Positions 45,474-53,839 of a stretch of 64,000 nucleotides of DNA are shown here, one piece after another. The notes beneath the pieces are model-generated. The model was not told where the DNA came from. It did not search any database and was given only the letters and a program-made list of their open reading frames with translations. Both the position numbers and the translations under genes were made by a program. Each line of letters starts with the position of its first letter. Position 1 is the first letter of the stretch. The stretch is from Hofstenia miamia. Taxonomy: Eukaryota > Xenacoelomorpha > Acoela. Location of the stretch: positions 2,505,196 through 2,569,195 of the forward strand of contig SCFE01000022.1 in assembly GCA_004352715.1 (NCBI GenBank). Reading direction: 5' to 3'.

Positions 45474-45952
45474 TTAGGTGTATTTAATCGCATTCCTTTC
45501 CCTTTTGAACCTGGAGGTCCAATTTTCATCCCATTTCCTTTAGGTGTATTTAATCGCATACCTTCTCCTGGAATTGCTTGTTTTAATCCCTTTCCAAAGA
45601 TTTTATTGACTGAATTTCTTCCCAAGGCTCCCATTGCACCAGTAACTAATGGTGCTACTGCATACTTTCCAATTAATGGAGCAGCTGCCATAAGTAAGGA
45701 GCCCAAAGCACCACCATTTGTCTTCATTGCAATAATTTGTGTTGTAGAAAATTTAATATCACAAGCTTTATTTATTTTCTTTGCTTTCTCTAATTTATTT
45801 ATTTGTCTTTCTGTTAAAAGAAATGGAACGGAAGTTCCTTGGCTAGTATTACTAACCCTTAAAGTTATAGGACTTGAGTTTTTAATACTTTTTTTCAATT
45901 TATTTAATTGACCATTAGTTAAGTATAAGTTATAGTTCTTATATTCTGTCAT
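45434..45952 (-). CDS. Core/minor virion protein with hydrophobic and Gly-Lys tail (pX-like)
   Basis: 172 residues. N-terminus (YLTNGQLNKLKKSI ... LTERQINKLEKAKK) is a two-helix charged repeat typical of a small protein found beside PolB in many Polintons. Residues ~78-110 are hydrophobic and Gly/Ala-rich. The tail has two copies of GMRLNTPKG (131-139, 153-161) in a Gly/Lys-rich context. Adintovirus literature compares such proteins with adenovirus core protein X or membrane-active pVI; the role here is inferred. Start supported by TATATATA three bases upstream. The last codons contain the A AAA AAC heptamer from which a -1 shift enters the protease frame. Confidence 0.75.
   Translation of the reverse strand: MTEYKNYNLYLTNGQLNKLKKSIKNSSPITLRVSNTSQGTSVPFLLTERQINKLEKAKKINKACDIKFSTTQIIAMKTNGGALGSLLMAAAPLIGKYAVAPLVTGAMGALGRNSVNKIFGKGLKQAIPGEGMRLNTPKGNGMKIGPPGSKGKGMRLNTPKGKGMQIKKNYSV
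45446..45452 (-). promoter_or_regulatory. Candidate -1 frameshift slippery site (A AAA AAC)
   Basis: Within an A9 run (45447-45455). In the core-like protein frame the codons are AAA AAC preceded by A. A -1 slip continues as CTA TTC AGT... into the protease frame without a stop. No strong downstream stem is visible, so ribosomal efficiency is uncertain; transcriptional slippage on A9 is an alternative. Confidence 0.45.
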
Positions 45953-45955
45953 TTG

Positions 45956-45963
45956 TATATATA
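45956..45963 (-). promoter_or_regulatory. TATATATA start-proximal motif, core-like gene
   Basis: GAAATTATTTTC-N7-TTATATATA three bases before the ATG. Confidence 0.65.
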
Positions 45964-45985
45964 AGTAAGAGTGAAAATAATTTCA

Positions 45986-48900
45986 CTAAAGGAACCCATA
46001 TGGAAAACTCTCATTATTATTTAAGTAATACCTTTTATCATCAAATGGTGAGAGAGAATTCTTCTCTGTAGAGATTAAACTAATTTTATGTTTTATATTT
46101 CTCAACGTATAATTGTTTGAAACACCAATTTTATTTGTTTCTAAACAATTTTTATAATCTTTAAAAGTTAACTTTTCTTTCTCAACTTTTGTTATTCCTT
46201 TCAAAGTGTTTTTACTTTTATCATTAACTTTATATGAATACATTTTGCTCTTCAAAGCAACAAACTCATCTAAATAAATACTTTCAGGTGTTTCTATCTT
46301 AAAATATCCAGGAATCTTTTTAAATTGTTCATTGAATAATTCGTGATTCTTATCAAAATTACTAAAATCAAATAATTCGTAATCGTCATTAAGTGTTTTC
46401 AAATCATTAATTATATCTTTAGTTTTTATATTTAAAATGAAACTGTCTGTATCCATATAGTTCAAGGTAATATTATTCTCACCAAAAAATGGTTGCAAGA
46501 CATCGTAATAAGTCTGGTACATTAAGAGTTTTGAAAGTTCTAAAACAGTAAATCCAAGATATATTGGTTTATCAAACTTCAATTTAGTTTGATAGTAATG
46601 ATATACTAGAAAATCGTCAAAATCAGAATGTGTTTTAAATTCTAATTTGCTTTGTTCTTTAATTAATTTTTCCGGAGTTTCAGTTTTATTAAACATTTTT
46701 ACATTAATCCGTCCTCTAATATTTTCACAAGTTTTTCCAAAGAAAGCATTATTTAAAAGTTTATAAAAATCTTTTTCAAAACTATTTTTTGCTTTTGAAC
46801 GCATGTTAGTGTTGTGGTCAATGTATTTTTCTAAAACTTTTTTCTGTTTAAATGAAATTACTCTGTGCACTTTACCCATTTCCATGCCCATTCGTAGATA
46901 AAACTTTAATAGCCTATAATGGCAAAAATAGAATGTTTTATCATGTTGATCACAAATAAGCTTTGGTGTAGGACAAACACTTTTAAGAGCAATTTGATTT
47001 TGATATTCGCTATATTCAGAAGGGTCTACCTTTCTTTTAACTGGACAAAATGGAAAGTTTTTTGTTTTATTTTTTAATTTATTCGGATATGATAAGTCAC
47101 ACTCAATAAAGTATCCAATAGGACTGTTATCAGAAGTTCCAATTATTTTCTCAATTAGGTCCTCATTTACTTCTAAAAACTTAAAATCACTATAAGGAAG
47201 GTTTTGTTTCATTGCCCAACCATATAAATTATTTGCGTCAATATACAAAATTTTATTTTCATCTGTTGATTTAATATATCTATTGCCCATTATGGAGCTT
47301 ATCCCCCCGCGGATATTTTGTTCAATTGAAAGTACAATGTCAGGATCTTTCAAATAATCTAATTGAACATTTGTAAATTTTAATCCACATTGCCAAGTGT
47401 ATCCAGGTAATGAGTAGGCATAACACGGATTTAAACCATATTTTTCTTTACCAAGTTTAATAAAATTTTCAAAAATATCTGCTAGTAATAGGACATCAAC
47501 TTTTAAATACAACATTGTCAATTCCTTTCCAGATTTAATGTCATACTTTTTAATTACTTTATTAGTTCTTTCTATTTCATCTTCATTTGGGACCTTTTGA
47601 GTTAGAGTTGAAAAGTAGTCTGATTTTTTATCTGGAAGTTTTCCATAAGATTCAGGAGTATCAAAAAATTCATATGGGTAGGCTAATTTAGATTGTACAA
47701 GTTCACATTGTCCTAAATATTTTTCTAGAATAGGCTTTTTCTCAAGATTATTTGCTAAATTATTTAATGATGATGCAAGAAATCTGTAAGAATCTAAAAA
47801 CCTTATACAACCATATTGTACAGAAATATATTCTTCTTCAGTTTTACATAAGGGTTTTATAACCAACTTGTCTTTACATTTAAATAATTCATTGAAAAAT
47901 AAATGTGAATCATATCGCGAATAATTATGAAAATACAATGGTACAAAAGCCATTCGTTGTTTTTGAGCCATCAAATTACAATTATTACAAGCTGCACCTC
48001 TGTATTTCCCAGTTAAATGACAATGATCTCTTACTAAATAGTCCTTTGTGCATTCACATAAATAACATTCCTTTGAATTTTTAAATTCTTCATTTTCTTT
48101 TTTAGTAATTTTCATTGAAATGTCACGTTTAAACATAAAGAAGAACTTGTTTTCTAATTCTTTAATTTTTTGAACAAATACTTCAACACAATCTTTTCCA
48201 AAATAACTAATGTATTTTGACTTACATAATTCAGGTATATCTGATTTTACATATATTCCAAAAGCAATAGGTAATTGATTACATAAAATTGTAGTTTTAT
48301 CAACATCAGATAAATTACATTTACTCTCAACCTTTTCATTATAACATTCAAAATCTGCATAAATTCTAAGTGGAACATCTACTTTATAATGATAATTTTT
48401 AAATTTAATTTGATCTTCTTTGGGAAAATATAATTGTGTTGTGTCTTCATTTTTACATAATCTAATATGATTTTCAAAAGTTGACTTTTTTCTACATTTT
48501 AACAAACACTTCTTACAAAAGTATAGTTCATCTTTACTTAAATTCTTGTATAGTACACATTTCAAGCTTTTTATTAGAACAAAGTGATTTTCATACACCC
48601 CCAAATCAATTGCATTTTCATCAGAATAATAAATAGGTAATACATTGTATTTAAGGTTAACCATATCTCCACAAATTTTTAACTCATAAACATTAACTTT
48701 TATTCCATTTTGTTTAATAAATTTTTCAATTCCATTTATTGTTATTGGAAATGTTATTCCATTTAAATTGTATTTATCTAGATATTTTTCATAAACACAT
48801 GTTCTATTTTGATTAGTAGAACTAGGGTGTTGTGCTGCAATTATTGACCACAAAAAACACTTATCATCATTATTAATAATATTTAAAATTGAAGAAGATT

Positions 48901-49444
48901 TAATTGGTAATTTAACATATGTTCCGCCCCAAGAAATTTTGTACATTTTAATATTTATGCTATGCACTCCAATGAATACCCAGTTTGATCCTTCTAATTT
49001 TTCAAAATCATCAATAATTTCCTTTAATTTTGAGGAAATATTAATATTATTTACTTCATTTTTAGCTTTTATTTCTTTCATTTTAAATTGATAAGGAACT
49101 ATTACATCTTTAAGTGTATCTTCAAAACCTTTTGTAAATTTTAAATAAAATGAAACATTATATTTTAATGGTTGGTTGATTATATTAAAATATTTTATTA
49201 ATGTTTCTGTAAACAATGTATTAATATCTATAAATGGAATTAAGGTGTCTTTACCCTTAAAATTAACAGTTGCATTAACATAATTTTTATTTATCTTAAC
49301 TGTTGGAATATATCCATTAATTGTAAAATCATGATTCTTTTCTACATTTTTTAAATGTTTCTTAGTTTTAATATGTGCATTATAATTTTTCTTAGCAATT
49401 GTCAAATTACAAGTTTCACAAGTAATATTTTTTCTTGTTACCAT
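45986..49444 (-). CDS. polB: Protein-primed-type DNA polymerase B of Polinton
   Basis: 1152 residues, fully open. Replicates the element, probably from protein-primed ends. N-terminal C2H2 finger (CETC at 9-12, H24, H30) and a second C2HC finger (310-330). Exonuclease motifs: Exo I IYADFE (D364, E366), Exo II FHNYSRYD (505-512), Exo III YLKVD (646-650). A C-C...DHCHLTGKYRG...C-C segment at 459-490, between Exo I and Exo II, matches endonuclease VII/HNH-type zinc nucleases. Polymerase motifs: RGG (712-714), A YIDANNLYGW (734-743), B KLLNNAFFGK (895-904), C YMDTDS (996-1001), then LKSKMYSYK. All key residues are present, so the enzyme looks intact, in contrast to the right-arm genes. Start supported by TATATATA five bases upstream. 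Confidence 0.96.
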   Translation of the reverse strand: MVTRKNITCETCNLTIAKKNYNAHIKTKKHLKNVEKNHDFTINGYIPTVKINKNYVNATVNFKGKDTLIPFIDINTLFTETLIKYFNIINQPLKYNVSFYLKFTKGFEDTLKDVIVPYQFKMKEIKAKNEVNNINISSKLKEIIDDFEKLEGSNWVFIGVHSINIKMYKISWGGTYVKLPIKSSSILNIINNDDKCFLWSIIAAQHPSSTNQNRTCVYEKYLDKYNLNGITFPITINGIEKFIKQNGIKVNVYELKICGDMVNLKYNVLPIYYSDENAIDLGVYENHFVLIKSLKCVLYKNLSKDELYFCKKCLLKCRKKSTFENHIRLCKNEDTTQLYFPKEDQIKFKNYHYKVDVPLRIYADFECYNEKVESKCNLSDVDKTTILCNQLPIAFGIYVKSDIPELCKSKYISYFGKDCVEVFVQKIKELENKFFFMFKRDISMKITKKENEEFKNSKECYLCECTKDYLVRDHCHLTGKYRGAACNNCNLMAQKQRMAFVPLYFHNYSRYDSHLFFNELFKCKDKLVIKPLCKTEEEYISVQYGCIRFLDSYRFLASSLNNLANNLEKKPILEKYLGQCELVQSKLAYPYEFFDTPESYGKLPDKKSDYFSTLTQKVPNEDEIERTNKVIKKYDIKSGKELTMLYLKVDVLLLADIFENFIKLGKEKYGLNPCYAYSLPGYTWQCGLKFTNVQLDYLKDPDIVLSIEQNIRGGISSIMGNRYIKSTDENKILYIDANNLYGWAMKQNLPYSDFKFLEVNEDLIEKIIGTSDNSPIGYFIECDLSYPNKLKNKTKNFPFCPVKRKVDPSEYSEYQNQIALKSVCPTPKLICDQHDKTFYFCHYRLLKFYLRMGMEMGKVHRVISFKQKKVLEKYIDHNTNMRSKAKNSFEKDFYKLLNNAFFGKTCENIRGRINVKMFNKTETPEKLIKEQSKLEFKTHSDFDDFLVYHYYQTKLKFDKPIYLGFTVLELSKLLMYQTYYDVLQPFFGENNITLNYMDTDSFILNIKTKDIINDLKTLNDDYELFDFSNFDKNHELFNEQFKKIPGYFKIETPESIYLDEFVALKSKMYSYKVNDKSKNTLKGITKVEKEKLTFKDYKNCLETNKIGVSNNYTLRNIKHKISLISTEKNSLSPFDDKRYYLNNNESFPYGFL

Positions 49445-49449
49445 CTCTC

Positions 49450-49457
49450 TATATATA
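49450..49457 (-). promoter_or_regulatory. TATATATA start-proximal motif, polB
   Basis: Minus strand reads ATATATATAGAGAGATG; about 5 nt separate motif and start. Confidence 0.6.
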
Positions 49458-49490
49458 TTGTCTAGAAAAAATTTTTTGAAAATAATGTTT

Positions 49491-50459
49491 CTATATATTT
49501 TTGATTTTTACCCAACTATTAAATTTATCAGGATATCCTGACCATTTAACAAAGGCCATTCCATTCTTCTTTCTTAACACTTTTTCAATTCTAAATATAT
49601 CTTGATTAGTTTTTTGCAATTCTTCTTCATAAAATGATCCTTTTATTTCTTCATCAGCTAAATCCTTCAATGTGTATGTTATAGGGTCTGTTAATTTTAA
49701 TTTATCAATAATAAATATTTCTTCAGTCCAGTTTGGTGTATAACCTTTATCAAAAACTTTCCTTTTAAGTTTGCTTATTCTAACTTTATCACCTACTTTA
49801 AATTTGAATTTAAGCACTGATTCTTTAGCATCTAGGTTTTCAATGTCATTGTACAAATTGTTGTAAACTTCATCTTCATTTTTCTCTTTGGAAGCTTCAA
49901 TTGGAGTCATTTTTATAGAACTATGTTTTGTATTATTGTATTCATTTAATATTTTAGGAAGTATATCCAAATATTGTGTATGATTCTGCTTTGTGAATTC
50001 TTTCCACATTTTATTTTTAATTGTCCTATTAAATCTTTCAACAATTGAATTCTTCTCAAGATTTTCTGTTGAGTACATCTTTATTTTATATTTGTCACAT
50101 AGTTCTTGAACATATTTATTATAAAATTCCTTTCCTTTATCAACCCATAGAAATTTTGGAACTCTAGAGGATGAATGTAATTGATCCTTTAATGCATCTC
50201 TAACAGTAGGTCCAGTTTTATCTTTTAGTGGAATAATCCACCCATACTTTGAAAATGCATCTACAATCATCAACAAATATTTAAACCCTTTGTTCCATTT
50301 ACTAAATTTTTGCATATCAACTAAGTCAGCACACCAAATTTCATCTATATGATTTACAATCACCTGTCTTCTTCTAAAATTTCTTTTAATTGGTTTGTGA
50401 AGTTCATTAGCTAAAGTTTCCTGTGGGGTCTCCTTTAGAGTTTTTTTTCCTTCCCAAAC
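49491..50459 (-). CDS. Retroviral-type integrase with C-terminal chromodomain
   Basis: The integrase frame is open from 50459 to 49491. RNase H-fold core: first catalytic Asp in IWCADLVD, second Asp in LWVDKGKEF, Glu in SIVERFNRT. Then a DNA-binding beta-barrel region (VGDKVRI...) and a C-terminal chromodomain (FRIEKVLRKKNG.AFVKWSGYP...SWV), which may target insertion to chromatin marks. No N-terminal HHCC zinc finger is seen. The first in-frame ATG lies after the first catalytic Asp, so it cannot be the start. Conserved-looking sequence (ETLANELHKPI.RNFRRR) continues upstream into the overlap with the PLA2-like gene and an A8 run. Expression must use a non-ATG codon, frameshifting/slippage or splicing, or an indel has disrupted it. 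Confidence 0.9.
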   Translation of the reverse strand, partial: VWEGKKTLKETPQETLANELHKPIKRNFRRRQVIVNHIDEIWCADLVDMQKFSKWNKGFKYLLMIVDAFSKYGWIIPLKDKTGPTVRDALKDQLHSSSRVPKFLWVDKGKEFYNKYVQELCDKYKIKMYSTENLEKNSIVERFNRTIKNKMWKEFTKQNHTQYLDILPKILNEYNNTKHSSIKMTPIEASKEKNEDEVYNNLYNDIENLDAKESVLKFKFKVGDKVRISKLKRKVFDKGYTPNWTEEIFIIDKLKLTDPITYTLKDLADEEIKGSFYEEELQKTNQDIFRIEKVLRKKNGMAFVKWSGYPDKFNSWVKIKNI

Positions 50460-50934
50460 CTAACATATGTTTTGTACCAATAACATTTGAAACTAATAAC
50501 TTATCAAATCTTTCACGGATATTCTTAGGTTTAACATTTCTTAAATTATTCAACATTTGTTTGTCACAGCTAGCTTTCCCCTTTTGACCTTTGTTATAAC
50601 ATATATCATGTTCTCTAGAAATAGCATCAATTTGATTATATGGCTGTACATTATTTTTCAATTGTTTCTGTAAAGGATTATATGGTCCAGTATATTTATG
50701 ATTTGGAAGTGTGAAACCTTTTGGTTTTGGAAGGTAACCAATTGATTTATGAATATCAAGACCTTCACCAACTTTACTTCCCTTTCCAACAAATTGTGTC
50801 TTTTTACTTCCACAATTGCTACAAATTGATTTCAGCATATTTCTTCCATTTTTTGTTGTAAGTAATTGTCCTGAGCCTGGAATGGAACCTGTTAATCTTT
50901 TTTCTTTAACACAGTAAGTTAAATTAGTTGTCAT
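50407..50934 (-). CDS. PLA2-domain protein with N-terminal zinc-ribbon-like region
   Basis: 175 residues. Residues ~7-50 (YCVKEK...TKNGR..LKSICSNCG) resemble the small zinc-ribbon domain that often precedes PLA2 domains in Polintons; one Cys pair is intact (C38, C41) and the other is degraded (CVKE). Residues 83-88 GPYNPL form a parvovirus-type PLA2 calcium loop. Residues 105-113 (ISREHDICY) hold the catalytic His109-Asp110 and the downstream Tyr113. Such domains in parvoviruses help breach endosomal membranes; here a virion role is inferred. Start supported by TATAG directly before the ATG. The end overlaps the integrase frame by 53 nt at a run of eight A. Confidence 0.88.
   Translation of the reverse strand: MTTNLTYCVKEKRLTGSIPGSGQLLTTKNGRNMLKSICSNCGSKKTQFVGKGSKVGEGLDIHKSIGYLPKPKGFTLPNHKYTGPYNPLQKQLKNNVQPYNQIDAISREHDICYNKGQKGKASCDKQMLNNLRNVKPKNIRERFDKLLVSNVIGTKHMLGLGRKKNSKGDPTGNFS
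50441..50448 (-). promoter_or_regulatory. A8 run at PLA2/integrase overlap (candidate slippage site)
   Basis: Minus strand reads GGAAAAAAAACTC. It contains A AAA AAC in the PLA2 frame, but a -1 shift hits TAA at once; a +1 (or -2) shift is required to enter the integrase frame. Polymerase slippage on A8 could supply it. Confidence 0.3.
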
Positions 50935-50997
50935 CTATAAAAAGAAAAAAGAAATTATTTTCTTCTGTTGGAAAATATTTTCAATTTTCCTTATATA
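50935..50997. promoter_or_regulatory. 63-bp divergent promoter region (PLA2 gene / ATPase)
   Basis: The whole space between two divergent starts. CTTTTTATAG abuts the PLA2 ATG on the minus strand, and CCTTATATA (50992-50997) abuts the ATPase ATG on the plus strand. A GAAATTATTTTC block lies between. Confidence 0.6.
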
Positions 50998-51470
50998 ATG
51001 AAGATTATTAATTATGATACTCCAAAAGTGAAAAATGACAAATCACCAGTAGATTTCTTACCAGAAGACTTTAGAATGCTTATATGTGGAAAATCAGGAT
51101 GTGGAAAAACTAATTTATTAATGGATATGATTTTAAGACCTCTTATATATTATGATAAATTATACATCTATACTCCAAATTTTCATCAAGAAAAAATACA
51201 AAATCTAATTAAGATAATGAAAAGCATATCAAATCAAGTAGGTTATAGTGTTTTGGAAATATTACCAGAAGAATTTCTAAAAAACAACTGGTAGAAAAAT
51301 AGTTATCTTTGATGACCTTGTAAATGCCCCAGAAAAAACACAGAATAAAATTGCAAATCATTTCACTGAGGTTATCATCAGAACATATTTCAGCATCATA
51401 TTACAATATTCCAAACAATCTACTGGTTAATTGTACACACATGGTTTTATACACTCCTGTGGTTCATTAA
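50998..51470 (+). pseudogene. FtsK/HerA-type packaging ATPase, frameshifted
   Basis: Start chosen at ATG 50998 because TATATA touches it and MKIINYD is the conserved beginning; the earlier ATG 50968 lies upstream of the motif. Walker A GKSGCGKT at residues 31-38. The first frame stops at 51294. A second frame carries Walker B KIVIFDDL (~51299-51322) and stops at ~51429. A third frame gives YYNIPNNLLVNCTHMVLYT and stops at 51470. Two indels therefore break the enzyme that would pump DNA into capsids. The order of motifs is right for Polinton A32-like ATPases. Confidence 0.88.
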
Positions 51471-51479
51471 AATACTCCT

Positions 51480-51700
51480 TAGATTGCTCACCATAATTCT
51501 TTTCATCCAGACCTTTTTGCCAGTTTGTGTTATTATGACCTTCTTTTTGTGAAAAAATAAATTATTACCCAACATAAAAATTTTAAGGAATCTTGACACT
51601 TAACAAAAGCTAACCATTCTTTATTTTAACACTTATTGGAATTCTAAATCTATCTTGACATAGTAAAACGACAACATGTCCTCAATTGCTTGAAAAAGGT
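51480..51700 (-). pseudogene. Decayed integrase 3'-end fragment (reversed)
   Basis: Plus-strand bases ~51563-51665 (ATTACCCAACATAAAAATTT...) resemble 49505-49615, the C-terminal chromodomain end of the integrase gene, with many small indels. It lies between the ATPase and the coiled-coil gene, reversed relative to them. This is the second displaced integrase piece besides 53192-53839. Confidence 0.5.
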
Positions 51701-51719
51701 TTTCTAAAATAAATATATC

Positions 51720-52642
51720 ATAATTGATTATAATGAATATAGCAAACTAGTAAATCTTGAAGATGAAGTAAGTAAACAAGAAAAAAAACTTTTACAACAA
51801 AAAAATGAGTAGATTAACCAACAAAATAAAATTCAGGAAAAGATACAAGTAATGTACAAACATATAACAAAAACAATTTCAAAATAAAGAAATATATTAC
51901 AAGAGCTAACAAATGTCATTAAAGAAAAACTAAGGGATCAAACAAATGAAATTGTTCAAAAAAATAAAAAAATAATGACATTACATGATGCAATAGAAGA
52001 TTGGAAGGCATAGAATCATATAAATATAGAAAATTTATAAAATTTATTAATGAAAGTACTCAATTGGTTGACTCTCATGAATCTTTGGATGGAAACATTC
52101 AAGGAAAAGGACTGAAGAAAGACAGAAACAAAGTTTATTACAGAGAGAAGAAGTCTTAACCCCTTAAAGTTGATGACAATATGTTTGGACTTACATTTAT
52201 AGATATGGATAAATTATATAGAGAATATATTTTGGAAGCTTACTATGTAGATCAAAATGGTATGCCTTATGGGAAACCAATTATTTCTGAACCAATTGAT
52301 CAATCCTTCATAGATCTTTTAACAAAGAGATATAATACAAAACAAGATAAATACACTGAAAAGTCTAAGAGAGTATTTAGGAATCTGGTGAAATTTGCTG
52401 GAGTTACAGGTAATCACAAAAATCATAAAGTCAAAAAGACAATTAAGGGTCAAAGTGTTTTCTACTACAATGATCCTTCACAATTAATGGATTACTAAGA
52501 ATTACTTACTTCTTCTAAGAATGCTGGAAATGATAGTGCTCAAATTTATAATGAAATTATTCAGTTAATTGATGAATTAGTAAGATTGAAAGCTATTACT
52601 AAAGATGATGTTAAGAAGTTTTACAATAAATTACAAAATTAA
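51720..52642 (+). pseudogene. Coiled-coil structural protein of Polinton, degraded
   Basis: 51735-52020 encodes Lys/Glu/Gln-rich helical segments (KQEKKLLQQ...) broken by stops. 52181-52498 is open for 105 codons (MFGLTFIDMDK ... QSVFYYNDPSQL). After one indel near 52500 the frame resumes with NAGNDSAQIYNEIIQLIDEL and stops at 52640-52642. I recognise the ...YND.. and 'aGN.s..i.NEI..ildeL' ending as typical of a Polinton-associated protein of unknown function that follows a coiled coil. Possibly a scaffold or minor virion protein. No TATATA motif precedes 52181, so that ATG is probably internal. Confidence 0.6.
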
Positions 52643-52648
52643 TTTGGA

Positions 52649-52661
52649 AGAACTTTGTTCT
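52649..52661 (+). promoter_or_regulatory. AGAAC-TTT-GTTCT palindrome upstream of penton gene
   Basis: Perfect 5-bp inverted half-sites around TTT, 44 nt before the TATATA motif. The same element, extended by one base pair, occurs at 62690-62704. Confidence 0.55.
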
Positions 52662-52704
52662 CTGTTTTCCTGGAAAAATCATTTTTTCTTTTCTCCTTTT
52701 TCTT

Positions 52705-52710
52705 TATATA
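52705..52710 (+). promoter_or_regulatory. TATATA start-proximal motif, penton-like gene
   Basis: Reads CTTTTTCTTTATATAG, six bases between TATATA and ATG 52717, after a long pyrimidine tract. Confidence 0.65.
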
Positions 52711-52716
52711 GTAGAT

Positions 52717-53191
52717 ATGACTGAAATTCCTCTATTTCTAAATTCAAATTATGAAAATGTTGTAGGTAAACCTTCTGATTTCACAGTAAAATTTGTAAAT
52801 CCCATAAGATTATACACACAACCACATTACATTTGCTTAGATCAAATAAATATGTCATACTCTTGGTACAATATTTCTGAGGAGTATAAGAACAACAAAA
52901 TTGAATATTCCCATGATGAGGGTCTTACTTGGAATAAAGTTACATTTCCTGATGGTATTTATCAGTACAAAGATATATCAGCATATATAAACAATGAAAT
53001 TACAGCAAATGGTCATGGATTAAAAGAAAATAATAATAAACATGTTGAAATTATTTTTAATGAGAATACTTATAAGGTATTGGTTTCATTAGAGACTAAA
53101 ATGTATTTAAAATTTGATAAAGAATTTGGTGATCTGCTAGGTTTTAAGTTCTTAAATAAAAACCATCCAATGCTCCTAAAAAAACTACAAT
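52717..53191 (+). pseudogene. Penton-like minor capsid protein, N-terminal part
   Basis: About 157 residues. FTVKFVNPI, a hydrophobic strand with YICLDQINM, SWYNISEEY and an ...FPDGIYQYKDIS... segment follow the order of the first jelly-roll strands in Polinton minor capsid (penton base-like) proteins. Homology ends at ~53191, where the frame enters reversed integrase sequence. The missing C-terminal half appears at 62328-62650. Both pieces contain the same overlap (AACCATCCAATGCT...AAAAAAACTACAATTT), implying one gene split by a ~9 kb insertion or misassembly. Confidence 0.75.
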
Positions 53192-53839
53192 TTGTTTCTT
53201 CATCAGCTAAGTCCTTCAATGTGTATATTATAGGGTCTGTTAATTTTAATTTATCAACAATAAATATTTCTTCTGTCCAATTTGGTGTATAACCTTTATC
53301 AAAAACTTTTCTTTTAAGTTTGCCTATTCTAACTTTATCACCTACTTTAAATTTGAATTTTAGCACTGATTCTTTAGCATCTAGGTTTTCAAGGTCATTG
53401 TACAAATTGTTGTAAACTTCATCTTCATTTTTCTTTTTAGAAGCTTCAATTGGAGTCATTTTTACAGAACTATGTTTTGTATTATTGCATTCATTTAATA
53501 TTTTAGGAAGTATATCAAATTATTGTGTATGATTCTGCTTTGTGAATTCCTTGAACATTTTATTTTTAATTGTCCTATTAAATCTTTCAACAATTAAATT
53601 CTTCTCAAGATTTTCTGTTGAGTACATCTTTATTTTATATTTGTCACATAGTTCTTGAACATATTTATTATAAAATTCCTTTCCTTTACTCAACCCATAG
53701 AAATTTTGGAATTCTGGAGGATGAATGTAATTCACCCTTTAATGCATCTCTAACAGTAGGTCCAGTTTTATCTTTTAGTGGAATAATCCACCCATACTTT
53801 GAAAATGCATCTACAATCATCAACAAATATTTAAAACCT
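53192..53839 (-). pseudogene. Second integrase fragment (reversed insertion)
   Basis: About 95% identical to 49646-50290 in the integrase gene, same minus orientation. It covers the second catalytic Asp, the Glu region and the DNA-binding part, and lacks the chromodomain. Frameshifts at ~53692 and ~53517. It is directly fused to the penton gene on the left and runs into the 1000-N gap on the right, so it may be a contig-end repeat join. Confidence 0.85.

Noticed and set aside
50407-50460. -1 ribosomal frameshift from PLA2 gene to integrase
   Set aside because: The A AAA AAC heptamer exists, but a -1 slip meets TAA immediately; only +1/-2 reaches the integrase frame.
50968-50997. ATPase start at ATG 50968
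   Set aside because: It lies upstream of the TATATA motif within the divergent promoter; ATG 50998 fits the motif and the conserved N-terminus.
52181-52498. Independent 105-codon gene
   Set aside because: No promoter motif and clear continuation on both sides after indels; treated as the middle of a degraded coiled-coil gene.
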